In this document: positions 8,288 through 16,850 of the stretch, one piece after another
Position numbering within the stretch: the stretch's first letter is position 1
Layout: each line of letters opens with the position of its first letter
From: Pseudoruegeria aquimaris
Lineage (GTDB): Bacteria > Pseudomonadota > Alphaproteobacteria > Rhodobacterales > Rhodobacteraceae
Direction of reading: 5' to 3'
Assembly: GCF_900172235.1 (NCBI RefSeq)
Contig: NZ_FWFQ01000005.1
Coordinates: forward strand, 87,963 to 151,962
DNA length: 64,000 nt
Translations under genes and position numbers: made by a program
Notes under the pieces: model-generated
What the model was told of the DNA's origin: nothing
Databases searched by the model: none
What the model saw: the letters and a program-made list of their open reading frames with translations, nothing else

Positions 8288-9504
8288 GTATCACCATCCA
8301 GAAACTGGGCCATCTCGGGGACGGGATCGCCGAGGGCCCGATCTTTGCCGCCATGACCCTTCCTGGCGAGGTCGTCGAGGGGGAGGTGGAAAACGGCCGG
8401 ATCGCCGCGCCGCGCATCCTCGTGCCCTCGGAGCAGCGGGTGAAGGCGCCCTGCCGGCATTTCAAGGCCTGTGGCGGCTGCACCATGCAGCACGCCAGCG
8501 ATACCCTGGTGGCCGGCTGGAAGCGCGACATCGTGGCCAATGCGCTTGCGGCCCACGGGCTGCCGGCGCCGATCCGGGATGTGCACACCTCGCCGCGCCA
8601 ATCACGCCGCCGGGCCGTCTTTTCGGGCCGGCGCACCAAGAGGGGCGCGCTGATCGGCTTCCATGGCCGCGCCTCGGGCACGATCGTGGACCTCGCGGAA
8701 TGCCATGTGGTGCGGCCGGAGCTTTTTGCCCTGCGGGAAACGATGGCCGCGCTGGTGCTGCTGGGCGCCTCGCGCAAGGGGGAGGTGAGCCTGACGGCAA
8801 CGCTGACCCTCTGCGGCGTGGATCTGGCGGCGGAGGGCCTGCATCCGCTCGATGAATCGCTGCGGGCAAAGGCCACGGCGCTCGGTGCGGAAGCCGGACT
8901 GGCGCGGCTTTCCTGGAACGGGGAGACGATCGCCCAGTGGCAGGATCCGGTGCTGCCCTTCGGCAAGGCGCGGGTCGCGCCGCCGCCGGGCGCCTTCCTT
9001 CAGGCCACGGCGGAAGGAGAGGCGGCGCTTCTGGCCGCGGTGCGCGAAGCGGTGGGCGGATCGGCGCGCATCGTCGATCTCTTCGCCGGTTGCGGCACCT
9101 TCTCGCTGCCTCTGGCCGAGCAGGCCGAGGTGCTGGCGGTGGAGGGCGAGGCCGACATGCTGGCGGCGCTGGACAGGGGCTGGCGCCGGGCGCAGGGGCT
9201 GAAGCGGGTCGAGGTGGCAACCCGCGATCTGTTCCGCAGGCCCCTGTTGCCGGACGAGCTTTCCCGATTCGATGCCGTGGTTCTGGACCCTCCCCGCGCC
9301 GGCGCAGAGGCGCAGGTCGCCGAGCTGGCGCGCACGGACGTTGCGCGCATCGCCTATGTCTCATGCAACCCGCAGAGCTTCGCGCGCGATGCCGCCGCGC
9401 TCTGCGCCGTGGGGTATCAGTTGCAGTGGATCGACGTGGTGGACCAGTTCCGCTGGTCGCCCCACGTGGAACTTGCCGCCGCCTTCCGCCGCCCGGGCGC
9501 GTGA
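8284..9504 (+). CDS. TrmA/RlmD-family RNA (uracil-C5) methyltransferase
   Basis: A 406-residue SAM-dependent methyltransferase of the RumA/TrmA family that makes 5-methyluridine in rRNA or tRNA. An iron-sulfur cluster motif C57-x5-C63-x2-C66 is present near the N-terminus, then the SAM site VDLFAGCGTFSLPL, the LDPPRAG motif, and VSCNP with the catalytic cysteine near residue 362. The start is GTG, overlapping the ABC gene's stop. Which RNA is modified (23S U747 or U1939, or tRNA U54) cannot be decided from sequence. Its coupling to an exporter is not explained by function. Confidence 0.88.
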   Translation: MSITIQKLGHLGDGIAEGPIFAAMTLPGEVVEGEVENGRIAAPRILVPSEQRVKAPCRHFKACGGCTMQHASDTLVAGWKRDIVANALAAHGLPAPIRDVHTSPRQSRRRAVFSGRRTKRGALIGFHGRASGTIVDLAECHVVRPELFALRETMAALVLLGASRKGEVSLTATLTLCGVDLAAEGLHPLDESLRAKATALGAEAGLARLSWNGETIAQWQDPVLPFGKARVAPPPGAFLQATAEGEAALLAAVREAVGGSARIVDLFAGCGTFSLPLAEQAEVLAVEGEADMLAALDRGWRRAQGLKRVEVATRDLFRRPLLPDELSRFDAVVLDPPRAGAEAQVAELARTDVARIAYVSCNPQSFARDAAALCAVGYQLQWIDVVDQFRWSPHVELAAAFRRPGA

Positions 9505-9572
9505 CGCCTTTTTTTCAAGGCGATTCTGGTGTAAAAAGCGCGCAAGAAAATAAGAGTACGGGCAGTGTTTCA

Positions 9573-10067
9573 ATGGTTTCGCGCAGATCCATCCTCCTTT
9601 CGCTGCTGCTTGCCCCGCTGGCGGCCTGCAGCTCGAAATTCAAGACGTACAACGGCCCCGAGGTGACCCGCGTCGTCGTCTACAAGGGGCGGCGCAAGAT
9701 GTATCTGCTGCACCATGACCAGGTGTTGAAAGCCTACGACATCGATCTCGGTTTCGCGCCCGAGGGCCACAAGCAGTTCGAGGGTGACGGGCGCACGCCG
9801 GAAGGCGACTACACGATCGACAGGCGCAACCCGAATTCGAAGTTCCACCTGTCGGTCGGGATTTCCTACCCCAATGCCCGCGACGTGGAAGTGGCGCGGG
9901 CGCTGGGAAAATCGCCCGGCGGCGACATCTTCATCCACGGCCAACCCAACGCCTTCAAGCCGAAGGGCCGGGATTGGACGTGGGGCTGCATCTCGGTGAA
10001 GAACCACGAGATCGAAGACATCTACGCGATGGTCAACGACGGAACGGTGATCTCCATCTATCCGTGA
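9573..10067 (+). CDS. L,D-transpeptidase/YafK-like lipoprotein
   Basis: A 164-residue YkuD-domain protein. The N-terminus is a lipoprotein signal with lipobox LAAC (C19), so it is probably anchored in the envelope. The catalytic site is H122-G and W-x-W-G-C139-I, in the DWTWGC form seen in YafK-like enzymes rather than the SxGC form of classical transpeptidases. The family forms or cleaves L,D bonds in peptidoglycan, or links proteins to it. The ATG at 9573 precedes the basic signal region MVSRRS. A second YkuD gene lies 690 bases downstream. Confidence 0.86.
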   Translation: MVSRRSILLSLLLAPLAACSSKFKTYNGPEVTRVVVYKGRRKMYLLHHDQVLKAYDIDLGFAPEGHKQFEGDGRTPEGDYTIDRRNPNSKFHLSVGISYPNARDVEVARALGKSPGGDIFIHGQPNAFKPKGRDWTWGCISVKNHEIEDIYAMVNDGTVISIYP

Positions 10068-10079
10068 ATGTGGAGGGCG

Positions 10080-10589
10080 TCAGCCGCCCATCACCAGCGT
10101 CCACCAGATCTTGCCGTTGGATTCCTGGAACCAGGAGAAGCCCATATTGCGGGCCGCCGGATCGAGGATCACGCCGCGCGAGCCCGGATCTTCCATCCAG
10201 GCGGCAAGGGTTTGAAGCTCGGTCTCGAAAGTTTCCGAGATCGCTTCGCCGACGGCAGGGCCGGGGTATCCGGCGCGGGCCACGCGGTCCAGCGGGGAGG
10301 AGCCGTCGGAACCGAAGTGCCACGGGCGGTTCTGGATCGACATGTCGCGCGAGTGGGCGGCGGCGGCATTGTTGAGGGCGGTGTTCAGCTGCACCTGCGG
10401 TACGCCGGCGGCGGCGCGCAGCGTGTTGACGCCTTCGAGCATGCGAAACTGGATCTGCCCCGCATCCCGGTTGGAAATCTTGTAGACGGTGGTCGCCGGA
10501 CGGCCATCTGGCCCGACGGGCGGCGTGGCCGGCTCGCAGGCGGCGAGGAAAAGAAGGCCGGTAAAAAGGGTAGCAAGAAGCTTCGACAT
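10080..10589 (-). CDS. CAP/SCP-domain lipoprotein
   Basis: A 169-residue protein with a lipoprotein signal (LAAC, C18) followed by a CAP (SCP/PR-1) domain. Visible signatures are VNTLRAAAGVPQV, the HSRDMSIQNRPWHFG stretch with a conserved His, GEAIS and the C-terminal ARNMGFSWFQESNGKIWWT. Bacterial CAP proteins are extracellular and of mostly unknown function. It is convergent with the first L,D-transpeptidase and divergent from the second. The downstream ATG of two is chosen because it begins the signal peptide (MSKLLATLF). Confidence 0.82.
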   Translation of the reverse strand: MSKLLATLFTGLLFLAACEPATPPVGPDGRPATTVYKISNRDAGQIQFRMLEGVNTLRAAAGVPQVQLNTALNNAAAAHSRDMSIQNRPWHFGSDGSSPLDRVARAGYPGPAVGEAISETFETELQTLAAWMEDPGSRGVILDPAARNMGFSWFQESNGKIWWTLVMGG

Positions 10590-10756
10590 GGGCTCCACCG
10601 TATAAGCTGAACGCACCCTCATTACAGGGCGAAGGCCCGCGGATCAAACGCCGAGGCAGGGGCAACCCCGCAAGATTCCGTGTTTAATTTGCGACTGAGG
10701 TATCGGGGCCATAACATTCAAGGGCTGCTTTTCATGACCGAATCGGGGGGCATTCC

Positions 10757-11335
10757 ATGGCTCAACAGGATTCTCGGCGCCTTGGCCGCCGCATTTTTCT
10801 TACTTCTTCCGCCGCCACTCTTGCCGGGCTCGCCGCCCCTGCGCTGGCCCAGACCGTGCTTGAACCCACCGTCCCGCGCAACCTTTCGGGCTTCCAGGCC
10901 CGGCGCTGGCAGGATCATTTCGGCAGCCTGCGCAACGGCGCCATCCTCGTGGACGTCAACGCGCGCGTGCTGCACTTCTGGTCGGCCGATCAGTCGGTCT
11001 ACAAGCTCTATCCCACCAGCGTGCCTCTCACCGAGGATCTCACGCGCCGGGGCCGCACCAGCGTCGTGCGCAAGGTGGAGGGGCCGAGCTGGTCTCCGAC
11101 GCCGGCCATGCTGAAACGCAACCCGGAATGGCCCAGCTACGTGCCGCCCGGCCCGGACAACCCGTTGGGCACCCACGCGCTCTACCTCGGATGGAAGTAT
11201 TACCGGATCCACGGAACCCACGATACGCGCAAGATCGGGCGCCGTTCGTCCAACGGATGCATCGGCCTCTACAACGAGCACATCGCCGAATTGTACCAGT
11301 TGACCGGCCCGGGCACCCAAGTGTTGCTTATTTGA
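10757..11335 (+). CDS. Tat-exported L,D-transpeptidase (ErfK/YbiS family)
   Basis: A 192-residue YkuD-domain enzyme with a twin-arginine signal (GRRIFLTS, residues 10-17) ending near APALA-Q. The catalytic region is H152-G-T, then SSNGC168-I, the classical L,D-transpeptidase arrangement. Such enzymes form 3-3 peptidoglycan crosslinks or attach lipoproteins to the wall, in the periplasm. Tat export implies folding before secretion. It is divergent from the CAP-domain lipoprotein gene with 167 bp between starts. Confidence 0.9.
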   Translation: MAQQDSRRLGRRIFLTSSAATLAGLAAPALAQTVLEPTVPRNLSGFQARRWQDHFGSLRNGAILVDVNARVLHFWSADQSVYKLYPTSVPLTEDLTRRGRTSVVRKVEGPSWSPTPAMLKRNPEWPSYVPPGPDNPLGTHALYLGWKYYRIHGTHDTRKIGRRSSNGCIGLYNEHIAELYQLTGPGTQVLLI

Positions 11336-11377
11336 CGCCACGAAACGGCGGGAAATGGCGGAATTCGAAAGATACAT

Positions 11378-11406
11378 TTGCAATCGGACACATAGCCTGC
11401 TTATTG
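11378..11406 (+). promoter_or_regulatory. candidate sigma70 promoter for the small protein at 11488
   Basis: TTGCAA at 11378-11383, a 17-base spacer and TTATTG at 11401-11406, leaving a leader of about 75 bases before the ATG at 11488. The region is AT-rich relative to the flanks. Assigned by pattern only. Confidence 0.45.
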
Positions 11407-11487
11407 GAAAATACGAGGTACAGTCTGAACTGCCTGCGCCGTCCTCATTTTGTTTAACGCGGCGTTAGGTGATTACTGGAGGTTAAC

Positions 11488-11670
11488 ATGAAGAAACTCG
11501 TTCTCGCCGCTGCGCTGACCGCTGCTGCTTCGACCGCTTTTGCTGGCGGCTACGAAGAGCCGATCATCGAAGAGCCGGTGATCGTCGAAGAAACCACTGG
11601 TTCTTCCGGCGGCTGGGTTGTTCCGCTTCTGCTGCTGGCCGTCGTGGCCGCTGCCGTTGCTGCCAACTAA
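11488..11670 (+). CDS. small secreted or membrane protein, 60 residues, function unknown
   Basis: A 60-residue protein that I do not recognise functionally. It begins with a signal peptide (MKKLVLAAALTAAASTAFA), followed by an acidic stretch rich in Glu (YEEPIIEEPVIVEET), then a hydrophobic segment of about 17 residues near the C-terminus. The start has a strong GGAGG ribosome site 6 bases upstream. A candidate promoter precedes it and a strong terminator follows 22 bases after the stop. This suggests a well-expressed monocistronic gene. Confidence 0.78.
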   Translation: MKKLVLAAALTAAASTAFAGGYEEPIIEEPVIVEETTGSSGGWVVPLLLLAVVAAAVAAN

Positions 11671-11692
11671 TATCGGCACTACACGAACAAAG

Positions 11693-11727
11693 AAGGCGGT
11701 GGCCGCTTGGCCACCGCCTTTTTTTAT
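11693..11727 (+). terminator. intrinsic terminator after the 60-residue gene
   Basis: A perfect 12-bp stem AAGGCGGTGGCC / GGCCACCGCCTT with loop GCTT, followed by seven or more T. It ends the small-protein transcript and faces the convergent hemH. Confidence 0.9.
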
Positions 11728-11751
11728 TGGAAATTCCGGGCCTGATGGCCG

Positions 11752-12804
11752 CTAGATCCAGCCGGCCAGGTTGGTCTGGATGGCTTCCACCAGCGCGGCG
11801 ATATGCGCGTCGTCGTCGTTGAGGCAGGGGATGTAGGTGAAGCTCTCGCCGCCCGCTTCCTCGAAGCTTTCGCGGATCTCCTCGTTGATCTCTTCCAGCG
11901 TTTCGATGCAGTCCGCAGAGAAGGCCGGAGCGATCACCGCGATCTTCTTCTTGCCGCTCTCCGCCAGCCGCGCGACCTCTTCCACGGTGTAGGGTTTCAG
12001 CCATTCCTCGGGGCCGAATCGGCTCTGGAAGGTCGTCGTGATCGCGTCGTCGCCCCATCCGAGGCGCTCCTTCAGGAGCCGCGTCGTCTTCTGGCACTGG
12101 CAATGGTAGGGATCGCCCTCCATCAGGTAGCGTTTCGGCACGCCGTGGTAGGAACACACGAGAATGTCGGGCTTTTCCTCCATCGCGGCGTAGGCATTTT
12201 CGACCGAGGCCGCCAGTGCGTCGATGTAGGACTCCTGCGCGAAGTAGGGTGGCACCGTCCGCGAGGCGGGCTGCCATTTCTCCTTCATCAGCGCCCGGAA
12301 GAACTGATCGTTGGCCGTGGCCGTCGTGGCGCCGGCGTATTGCGGGTAGAGGGGGAAGAAGAGGATCTTCTCGCAGCCCTGCTCCACCAGCGCGCGCACC
12401 TTGGACTCCGTCGAAGGGTTGCCGTAGCGCATGCAGTAGTCCACCACCACCTCCGCGCCGTGCAGCGCCTCCATGGCCTCGGCCACCTTGGCCACCTGCG
12501 CCTTGGTGATCGTCGCCAGCGGGCTTTCGTCGAGCTCTTCGTTCCAGATCGATTTGTAGGCCGCGCCCGAAGTGAAGGGGCGCTTGGACAGGATGATGAG
12601 CTGGAGCAGCGGCTGCCACTTCCACTTCGGATAGTCGATCACGCGTTGGTCAGACAGGAACTCGTTCAGGTAGCGGCGCATGGACCAGTAGTCGGTGCCG
12701 TCCGGCGTGCCGAGGTTGGCCAGAAGCACGCCGATTTTCGGGGTCGGAAGCTTCGGGTGATCCTTCGGCGCATGGGCCGGGCAGGTCGCATCTGGGTTGG
12801 GCAT
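11752..12804 (-). CDS. hemH: ferrochelatase
   Basis: Inserts ferrous iron into protoporphyrin IX, the last step of protoheme synthesis, at the inner face of the membrane. It has 350 residues. Motifs include VLLANLGTPDG at the N-terminus, the SYHGVPKRY segment with the catalytic His, CHCQCQKTT, and FSADCIETLEEI. The ATG at 12804 is used because the 20 residues encoded before it are basic and not family-like. The methyltransferase gene ends 56 bases upstream on the same strand, so they may be co-transcribed. Confidence 0.96.
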   Translation of the reverse strand: MPNPDATCPAHAPKDHPKLPTPKIGVLLANLGTPDGTDYWSMRRYLNEFLSDQRVIDYPKWKWQPLLQLIILSKRPFTSGAAYKSIWNEELDESPLATITKAQVAKVAEAMEALHGAEVVVDYCMRYGNPSTESKVRALVEQGCEKILFFPLYPQYAGATTATANDQFFRALMKEKWQPASRTVPPYFAQESYIDALAASVENAYAAMEEKPDILVCSYHGVPKRYLMEGDPYHCQCQKTTRLLKERLGWGDDAITTTFQSRFGPEEWLKPYTVEEVARLAESGKKKIAVIAPAFSADCIETLEEINEEIRESFEEAGGESFTYIPCLNDDDAHIAALVEAIQTNLAGWI

Positions 12805-12860
12805 CGTGTCCGTCCTGGTCTGTCGTTCGTGGCGAGGAAGATAAGGCATTGAGCGCCGTG

Positions 12861-13709
12861 TCAATCTCCGCCGGATGATTTCGTGCCGGGCAGGGGCGTT
12901 TCTTCGGTGTTCAGCGCCTCGGCAAGGCGGCGGGCGGCGGAGCCGGGGCGCAAGGGTTTGGGCTGGCTTTCGTCCGGGGCCCAGCCGGTGAGGAAGATCA
13001 TCTCGAAAGTGGCCGGTAGGCGCGCGTCGCGGCCGAAGGCCTCGGCGTAGATCGCCTGCGCTTCGGTGAAAAGCGCGCGCGGCGTGAAGTTTTTCCGCCG
13101 GGCGGACAGCACATTGGTTTCACCCATGGCGCGCAGGTCGGCGGCGAGGTGGAAGATGTCGCGGTAGAGCGCGGTCTGCGTGGCGCTGTCGGCCACCGGC
13201 AGGGCGAAGCCGGCGCGTTGCAGCAGGCCGCCCAGATCGCGGATCTCAGCCATCGGCAGAACCCGCGGGCTCAGACCGCCGGAGACGCGCGCTTCCGCCT
13301 GCGCCAGCGCCGCGCGCAGCTCGTGCAACGTCTGCCCGCCGAGCGCGGCACCGAGGAAGAGCCCGTCCGGCCGCAGGGCGTGGCGGCACTGGATCAGCTG
13401 GCCGACGACATCCGCTGCCCAGTGCAGCCCCATTGCGTGGATCACCAGATCATAGGGAGGATCGCGGAAGGGCAGCACATCGGCGCCGTCGACGATCACC
13501 TCGGCGTCGGGGAAAGCCGGTGCCCAGAGATCGGGCCAGGGGGTGATCACGGCGATCTTGCTAAACGTTCTGTTAACCTCGGCGAGTCTTTCCTTGATCT
13601 CGAACAGAGCCTCTTCCTGCAGGAACAGCGCTGGCTCAGCCGCGCGCGCGGCGCGGGCACGGGCGCGGGCAAGGGCCTTGGGATCTGTGATCGGGGTGGG
13701 GCTGCTCAT
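12861..13709 (-). CDS. class I SAM-dependent methyltransferase, BioC/NDUFAF5-like
   Basis: A 282-residue SAM-dependent methyltransferase-fold protein. The central part shows VIVDGADVLPF, DLVIHAMGLHWAADV and LRPDGLFLGAALGGQTLHELR, the pattern of the BioC/NDUFAF5 group. In mitochondria NDUFAF5 hydroxylates an arginine of complex I, but the bacterial role is not settled. The N-terminal SAM-binding glycine loop is not the textbook GxGxG. The ATG at 13709 has AGGAAAG 5 bases upstream. It is divergent from comF by 38 bp and upstream of hemH. Confidence 0.75.
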   Translation of the reverse strand: MSSPTPITDPKALARARARAARAAEPALFLQEEALFEIKERLAEVNRTFSKIAVITPWPDLWAPAFPDAEVIVDGADVLPFRDPPYDLVIHAMGLHWAADVVGQLIQCRHALRPDGLFLGAALGGQTLHELRAALAQAEARVSGGLSPRVLPMAEIRDLGGLLQRAGFALPVADSATQTALYRDIFHLAADLRAMGETNVLSARRKNFTPRALFTEAQAIYAEAFGRDARLPATFEMIFLTGWAPDESQPKPLRPGSAARRLAEALNTEETPLPGTKSSGGD

Positions 13710-13747
13710 GCTCTTTCCTGAGATTCGCGGCAAGATAGGAGGGAACG

Positions 13748-14473
13748 ATGCGGATGCAAAGTGCCCTGCACCTGATTTACCCGCCCCGCTGCCTCGCCTG
13801 TGGCGCGTTGGTGGCCGGGGATGGCGGCCTCTGCGGCCCCTGCTGGCGCGAAACTCCCTTCATCTCGGGGCTGGTCTGCGATGCCTGCGGCGTGCCGCTG
13901 CCCGGTGAGGCCGAGGCGGGGGCGGTGGAGTTCTGCGACGAATGCCGCCAAACGGCCCGCCCGTGGCGGTCCGGCCGTGCGGCGCTTCTCTACGAAGGCA
14001 ATGCGCGCCGCCTCGTGCTGGCCTTCAAGCGCAGCGCGCGGTTCGATCTGGTGGAGCCGGCCGCGGGCTGGATGCTGCGCGCAGCGGCGCCGCTTCTGCG
14101 CGAAGACATGCTGGTGGCGCCGGTGCCGTTGCACCCGTTCCGCTTCCTGCGCAGGCGCTACAACCAGTCGGCGCTCCTGTCGCGGGCCATCGCGCGCCGC
14201 GCGGGTCTCGGCCACTGCCCCGATCTGCTTGTCCGCCACAAGGCGACGCCGGTTCTGGAGGGGCTCGGCGCGGAGGAACGGTTCACCGCGATGGCTGGCA
14301 CCATCCGGGCGCATCGCCGCCGCGCCGAACTGGCTTCCGGGCGGCCGGTGCTGCTGGTCGATGACGTCATGACCTCGGGCGCCACGCTGGCGGCCTGCAC
14401 CGAGGCCTGCATTGCGGTGGGCGCAGGCGAGGTTTGCGTTCTGGCCCTCGCACGCGTTGCGAAGGATGCCTAG
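13748..14473 (+). CDS. comF: ComF-family phosphoribosyltransferase-like protein
   Basis: A 241-residue ComF/GntX-type protein: a four-cysteine N-terminal zinc finger (PPRCLACGALV, later CDACG and CDECR) and a C-terminal phosphoribosyltransferase domain with the PRPP loop LLVDDVMTSGAT. ComF proteins support uptake of transforming DNA in naturally competent bacteria, but the gene is also common in species where competence is unproven. AGGAGGG lies 6 bases before the ATG. It is followed after 35 bases by grxC on the same strand. Confidence 0.88.
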   Translation: MRMQSALHLIYPPRCLACGALVAGDGGLCGPCWRETPFISGLVCDACGVPLPGEAEAGAVEFCDECRQTARPWRSGRAALLYEGNARRLVLAFKRSARFDLVEPAAGWMLRAAAPLLREDMLVAPVPLHPFRFLRRRYNQSALLSRAIARRAGLGHCPDLLVRHKATPVLEGLGAEERFTAMAGTIRAHRRRAELASGRPVLLVDDVMTSGATLAACTEACIAVGAGEVCVLALARVAKDA

Positions 14474-14508
14474 ATGCCTATAGTTCCGCGCAAACAAGGA
14501 TATCTCTC

Positions 14509-14766
14509 ATGGCTTCCGTCGAAATCTACACCTCGCCGCTCTGCGGCTACTGCCACGCCGCCAAGCGCCTTCTCAAGAAGAAAGGCATCGAGTTTACCGA
14601 GTTCGACGTCTCGCGCGATCCGGATCTTCGCCAGAAGATGATGAAGCGCGCCCACGGCCGCCACACCGTGCCGCAGATATTCGTGGGCGACATCCACGTC
14701 GGCGGTTGCGACGATCTCTTCGAACTGGAGCGCGCCGGGAAACTCGATCCGCTGCTCGCCGCCTGA
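14509..14766 (+). CDS. grxC: glutaredoxin 3
   Basis: An 85-residue glutathione-dependent thiol-disulfide oxidoreductase. The active site is C11-G-Y-C14 (CGYC, in place of the common CPYC). The cis-proline TVPQIFV and GGCDD motif of the glutathione site follow. It starts an operon with a nitrilase-type amidase (TGATG overlap) and a MarR regulator. Confidence 0.93.
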   Translation: MASVEIYTSPLCGYCHAAKRLLKKKGIEFTEFDVSRDPDLRQKMMKRAHGRHTVPQIFVGDIHVGGCDDLFELERAGKLDPLLAA

Positions 14767-15602
14767 TGCTGCGCGCGGGCCTTCTCCAGCTCAACGTGTC
14801 CGATGATCCGGCGGCGAACCTGCCGGTGACGGAGGCCATGCTCGCGGAGGCCGTGGCGCAGGGCGCGCAGTTCGTGCTGACCCCGGAGGTGACGAACTGC
14901 CTTTCGGCCTCGCGCCGCCGCCAGCAGGACATGCTTCGGCCTGAAAGCGAAGACGCGACCCTTGCCGGACTGCGCGACGCCGCCGCCCGGCATGGCATCT
15001 GGCTGCTGATCGGCTCGCTCGGCCTCAAGACGGATGATCCAGACGGCCGCTTTGCCAACCGTTCGTTCCTGATCGCGCCGGATGGGGCCATCGCCGCCCG
15101 CTACGACAAGATCCACATGTTCGACGTGGACATCAGCGAAACCGAATCCTACCGCGAAAGCGCCGGCTACCGGCCCGGCAGGCAGGCCGTCGTGGCCGAT
15201 GCCGGTTTCGCGAAGGTCGGCATGACGATCTGCTACGATCTGCGCTTTCCCCATCTGCACCGCGATCTTGCCAAGGCCGGCGCGCAGATCCTCACGGTGC
15301 CGGCAGCCTTCTCGCCCGTGTCCGGTGCCGCCCATTGGGAGGTGCTGCTGCGCGCCCGCGCGATCGAGACGGGCTGCTTCGTGCTGGCCCCGGCGCAGAC
15401 GGGCCATCATGCCGCGACCGCAGGCAAAAGCCGCCAGACATACGGGCATTCGCTCGTGGTCTCGCCCTGGGGCGAGGTTTTGCACGATGCGGGCACGGCT
15501 GCGGGCGTGAGCGTGGTTGATCTTGACCTGTCGCTGGTGGAGAAGTGTCGCCACAAGATCCCCGCGATCACGCACGACAGGGAATACGGGCCGCCGGCAT
15601 GA
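14766..15602 (+). CDS. carbon-nitrogen hydrolase, Nit1/deaminated-glutathione amidase type
   Basis: A 278-residue nitrilase-superfamily amidase with the Glu-Lys-Cys triad: E41 in TPEVT, K115 in YDKIHMFDVDI, and C156 in ICYDLRFP. The combination is typical of the Nit1/Nit2 branch, which repairs deaminated glutathione (Nit1) or hydrolyses omega-amides of dicarboxylates (Nit2). Translation is coupled to grxC by a one-base TGATG overlap. That glutathione-linked neighbour favours the deaminated-glutathione role, which is an inference. Confidence 0.86.
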   Translation: MLRAGLLQLNVSDDPAANLPVTEAMLAEAVAQGAQFVLTPEVTNCLSASRRRQQDMLRPESEDATLAGLRDAAARHGIWLLIGSLGLKTDDPDGRFANRSFLIAPDGAIAARYDKIHMFDVDISETESYRESAGYRPGRQAVVADAGFAKVGMTICYDLRFPHLHRDLAKAGAQILTVPAAFSPVSGAAHWEVLLRARAIETGCFVLAPAQTGHHAATAGKSRQTYGHSLVVSPWGEVLHDAGTAAGVSVVDLDLSLVEKCRHKIPAITHDREYGPPA

Positions 15603-16039
15603 ACACACCGAACGACTCCTTGGCCGCCGCCCTCTTCAGCGAGCTGTTCATGGCCGGGCAGCTGGCGCGCAGCCAGATCTCCAAGGCCCTGCCCAAGGGC
15701 ATGGAGCTTTCCCATTTCTCCGTGCTCAACCACCTCGACCACGTGAAGGGCGAACGCACCCCGGCACAGCTTGCGGCCACCTTCCACGTGACGCGTGGGG
15801 CGATGACGAACACGCTGTCGAAGCTCGAATGGGCCGGCCATGTGCACATCCGCCCCGATTGGGACGACGCGCGCCGCAAGTTCGTCTCGATCAGCCCGGC
15901 CGGCCGCGCCGCACTTCAGGCGGCGATCCAGGCGATCGCGCCGATTCTCGCGGATGCCACCGCCGACATCGGCGCCGACAGCGCCCGCACGACGCTGCGG
16001 GTGCTCCGCGAGCTGCGCGAGCACCTCGGCGAGACGTGA
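15599..16039 (+). CDS. MarR-family transcriptional regulator
   Basis: A 146-residue winged-helix regulator. The MarR fold is recognised from FSVLNHLDHV, the recognition-helix region TRGAMTNTLSKLEWAGHV and the wing RPDWDDARRKFVSIS. Its ATG overlaps the amidase stop by ATGA, so it closes the grxC-amidase-marR operon and may control it. It is convergent with ubiG with no gap. The ligand is unknown. Confidence 0.87.
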   Translation: MNTPNDSLAAALFSELFMAGQLARSQISKALPKGMELSHFSVLNHLDHVKGERTPAQLAATFHVTRGAMTNTLSKLEWAGHVHIRPDWDDARRKFVSISPAGRAALQAAIQAIAPILADATADIGADSARTTLRVLRELREHLGET

Positions 16040-16783
16040 TCAGGGTTTGGTGGAGGCGGTGACGTAGTTCACCGAGAGATCCCGATCCGAGATGGACCAG
16101 CTCCAGCTGATCGGGTTGAAGACGAATCCCTTGCGATCCACCGGCAGCAGCCCGGCGGTTTCGATCAGCCCGTAAAGCTCGTCGGGCGTGATGAACTTGT
16201 TCCAGTCGTGCGTGCCCTTGGGCAGCCAGCGCATCACGTGCTCCGCGCCGACGATGGCCATCATGAAGCTTTTGGGGTTGCGGTTGATGGTGGAGCAGAT
16301 CATCAGCCCGCCCGGCTTGAGCAGCGCGGCGCAGGCGTCGATGTAGGCCTGCGGATCGGCCACGTGCTCGACGACTTCCATGTTCAGCACCACGTCGAAC
16401 TGTTCGCCGGCTTCGGCCAGCGCCTCGGCCGTCACGTTGCGGTAATCGATCTCGAGCCCCTGCTGTTTGGCATGAACCTGCGCCACCGGGATGTTGCCGG
16501 CGGCGGCATCGGCGCCCACCACCTCGGCGCCCAACCGCGCCATCGGTTCGGAGAGCAGCCCCCCGCCGCAGCCGATATCGAGCAGGCGCAGGCCCTTGAA
16601 GGGCTCCGGGCCCGTGAGATCGCGGTCGAACTCCAGCGCGATCTGGCTGGTGATGTAGTCCAGCCGGCAGGGGTTGAGCATGTGCAGCGGCTTGAATTTG
16701 CCGTTCACGTCCCACCATTCCGCGGCCATGGCCTCGAACTTTGCGACTTCCGTCGGGTCGACGGTGGTTTGAGCGGCTTGCAT
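16040..16783 (-). CDS. ubiG: ubiquinone biosynthesis O-methyltransferase
   Basis: A 247-residue SAM-dependent methyltransferase acting in both O-methylation steps of ubiquinone synthesis. Motifs: [19 protein letters not shown] at the start of the conserved region, [20 protein letters not shown] for SAM binding, NMEVVEHV, and [10 protein letters not shown]. The start at 16783 is chosen because GGAGG lies 5 bases upstream. It ends flush against the convergent marR gene. Confidence 0.95.
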   Translation of the reverse strand: MQAAQTTVDPTEVAKFEAMAAEWWDVNGKFKPLHMLNPCRLDYITSQIALEFDRDLTGPEPFKGLRLLDIGCGGGLLSEPMARLGAEVVGADAAAGNIPVAQVHAKQQGLEIDYRNVTAEALAEAGEQFDVVLNMEVVEHVADPQAYIDACAALLKPGGLMICSTINRNPKSFMMAIVGAEHVMRWLPKGTHDWNKFITPDELYGLIETAGLLPVDRKGFVFNPISWSWSISDRDLSVNYVTASTKP

Positions 16784-16850
16784 CCTTGCCTCCGTTGATT
16801 TCTCCTGTGGGCCCATGGCAGGGCGCCTTTGCAGCTTATATAGGTTGGAT

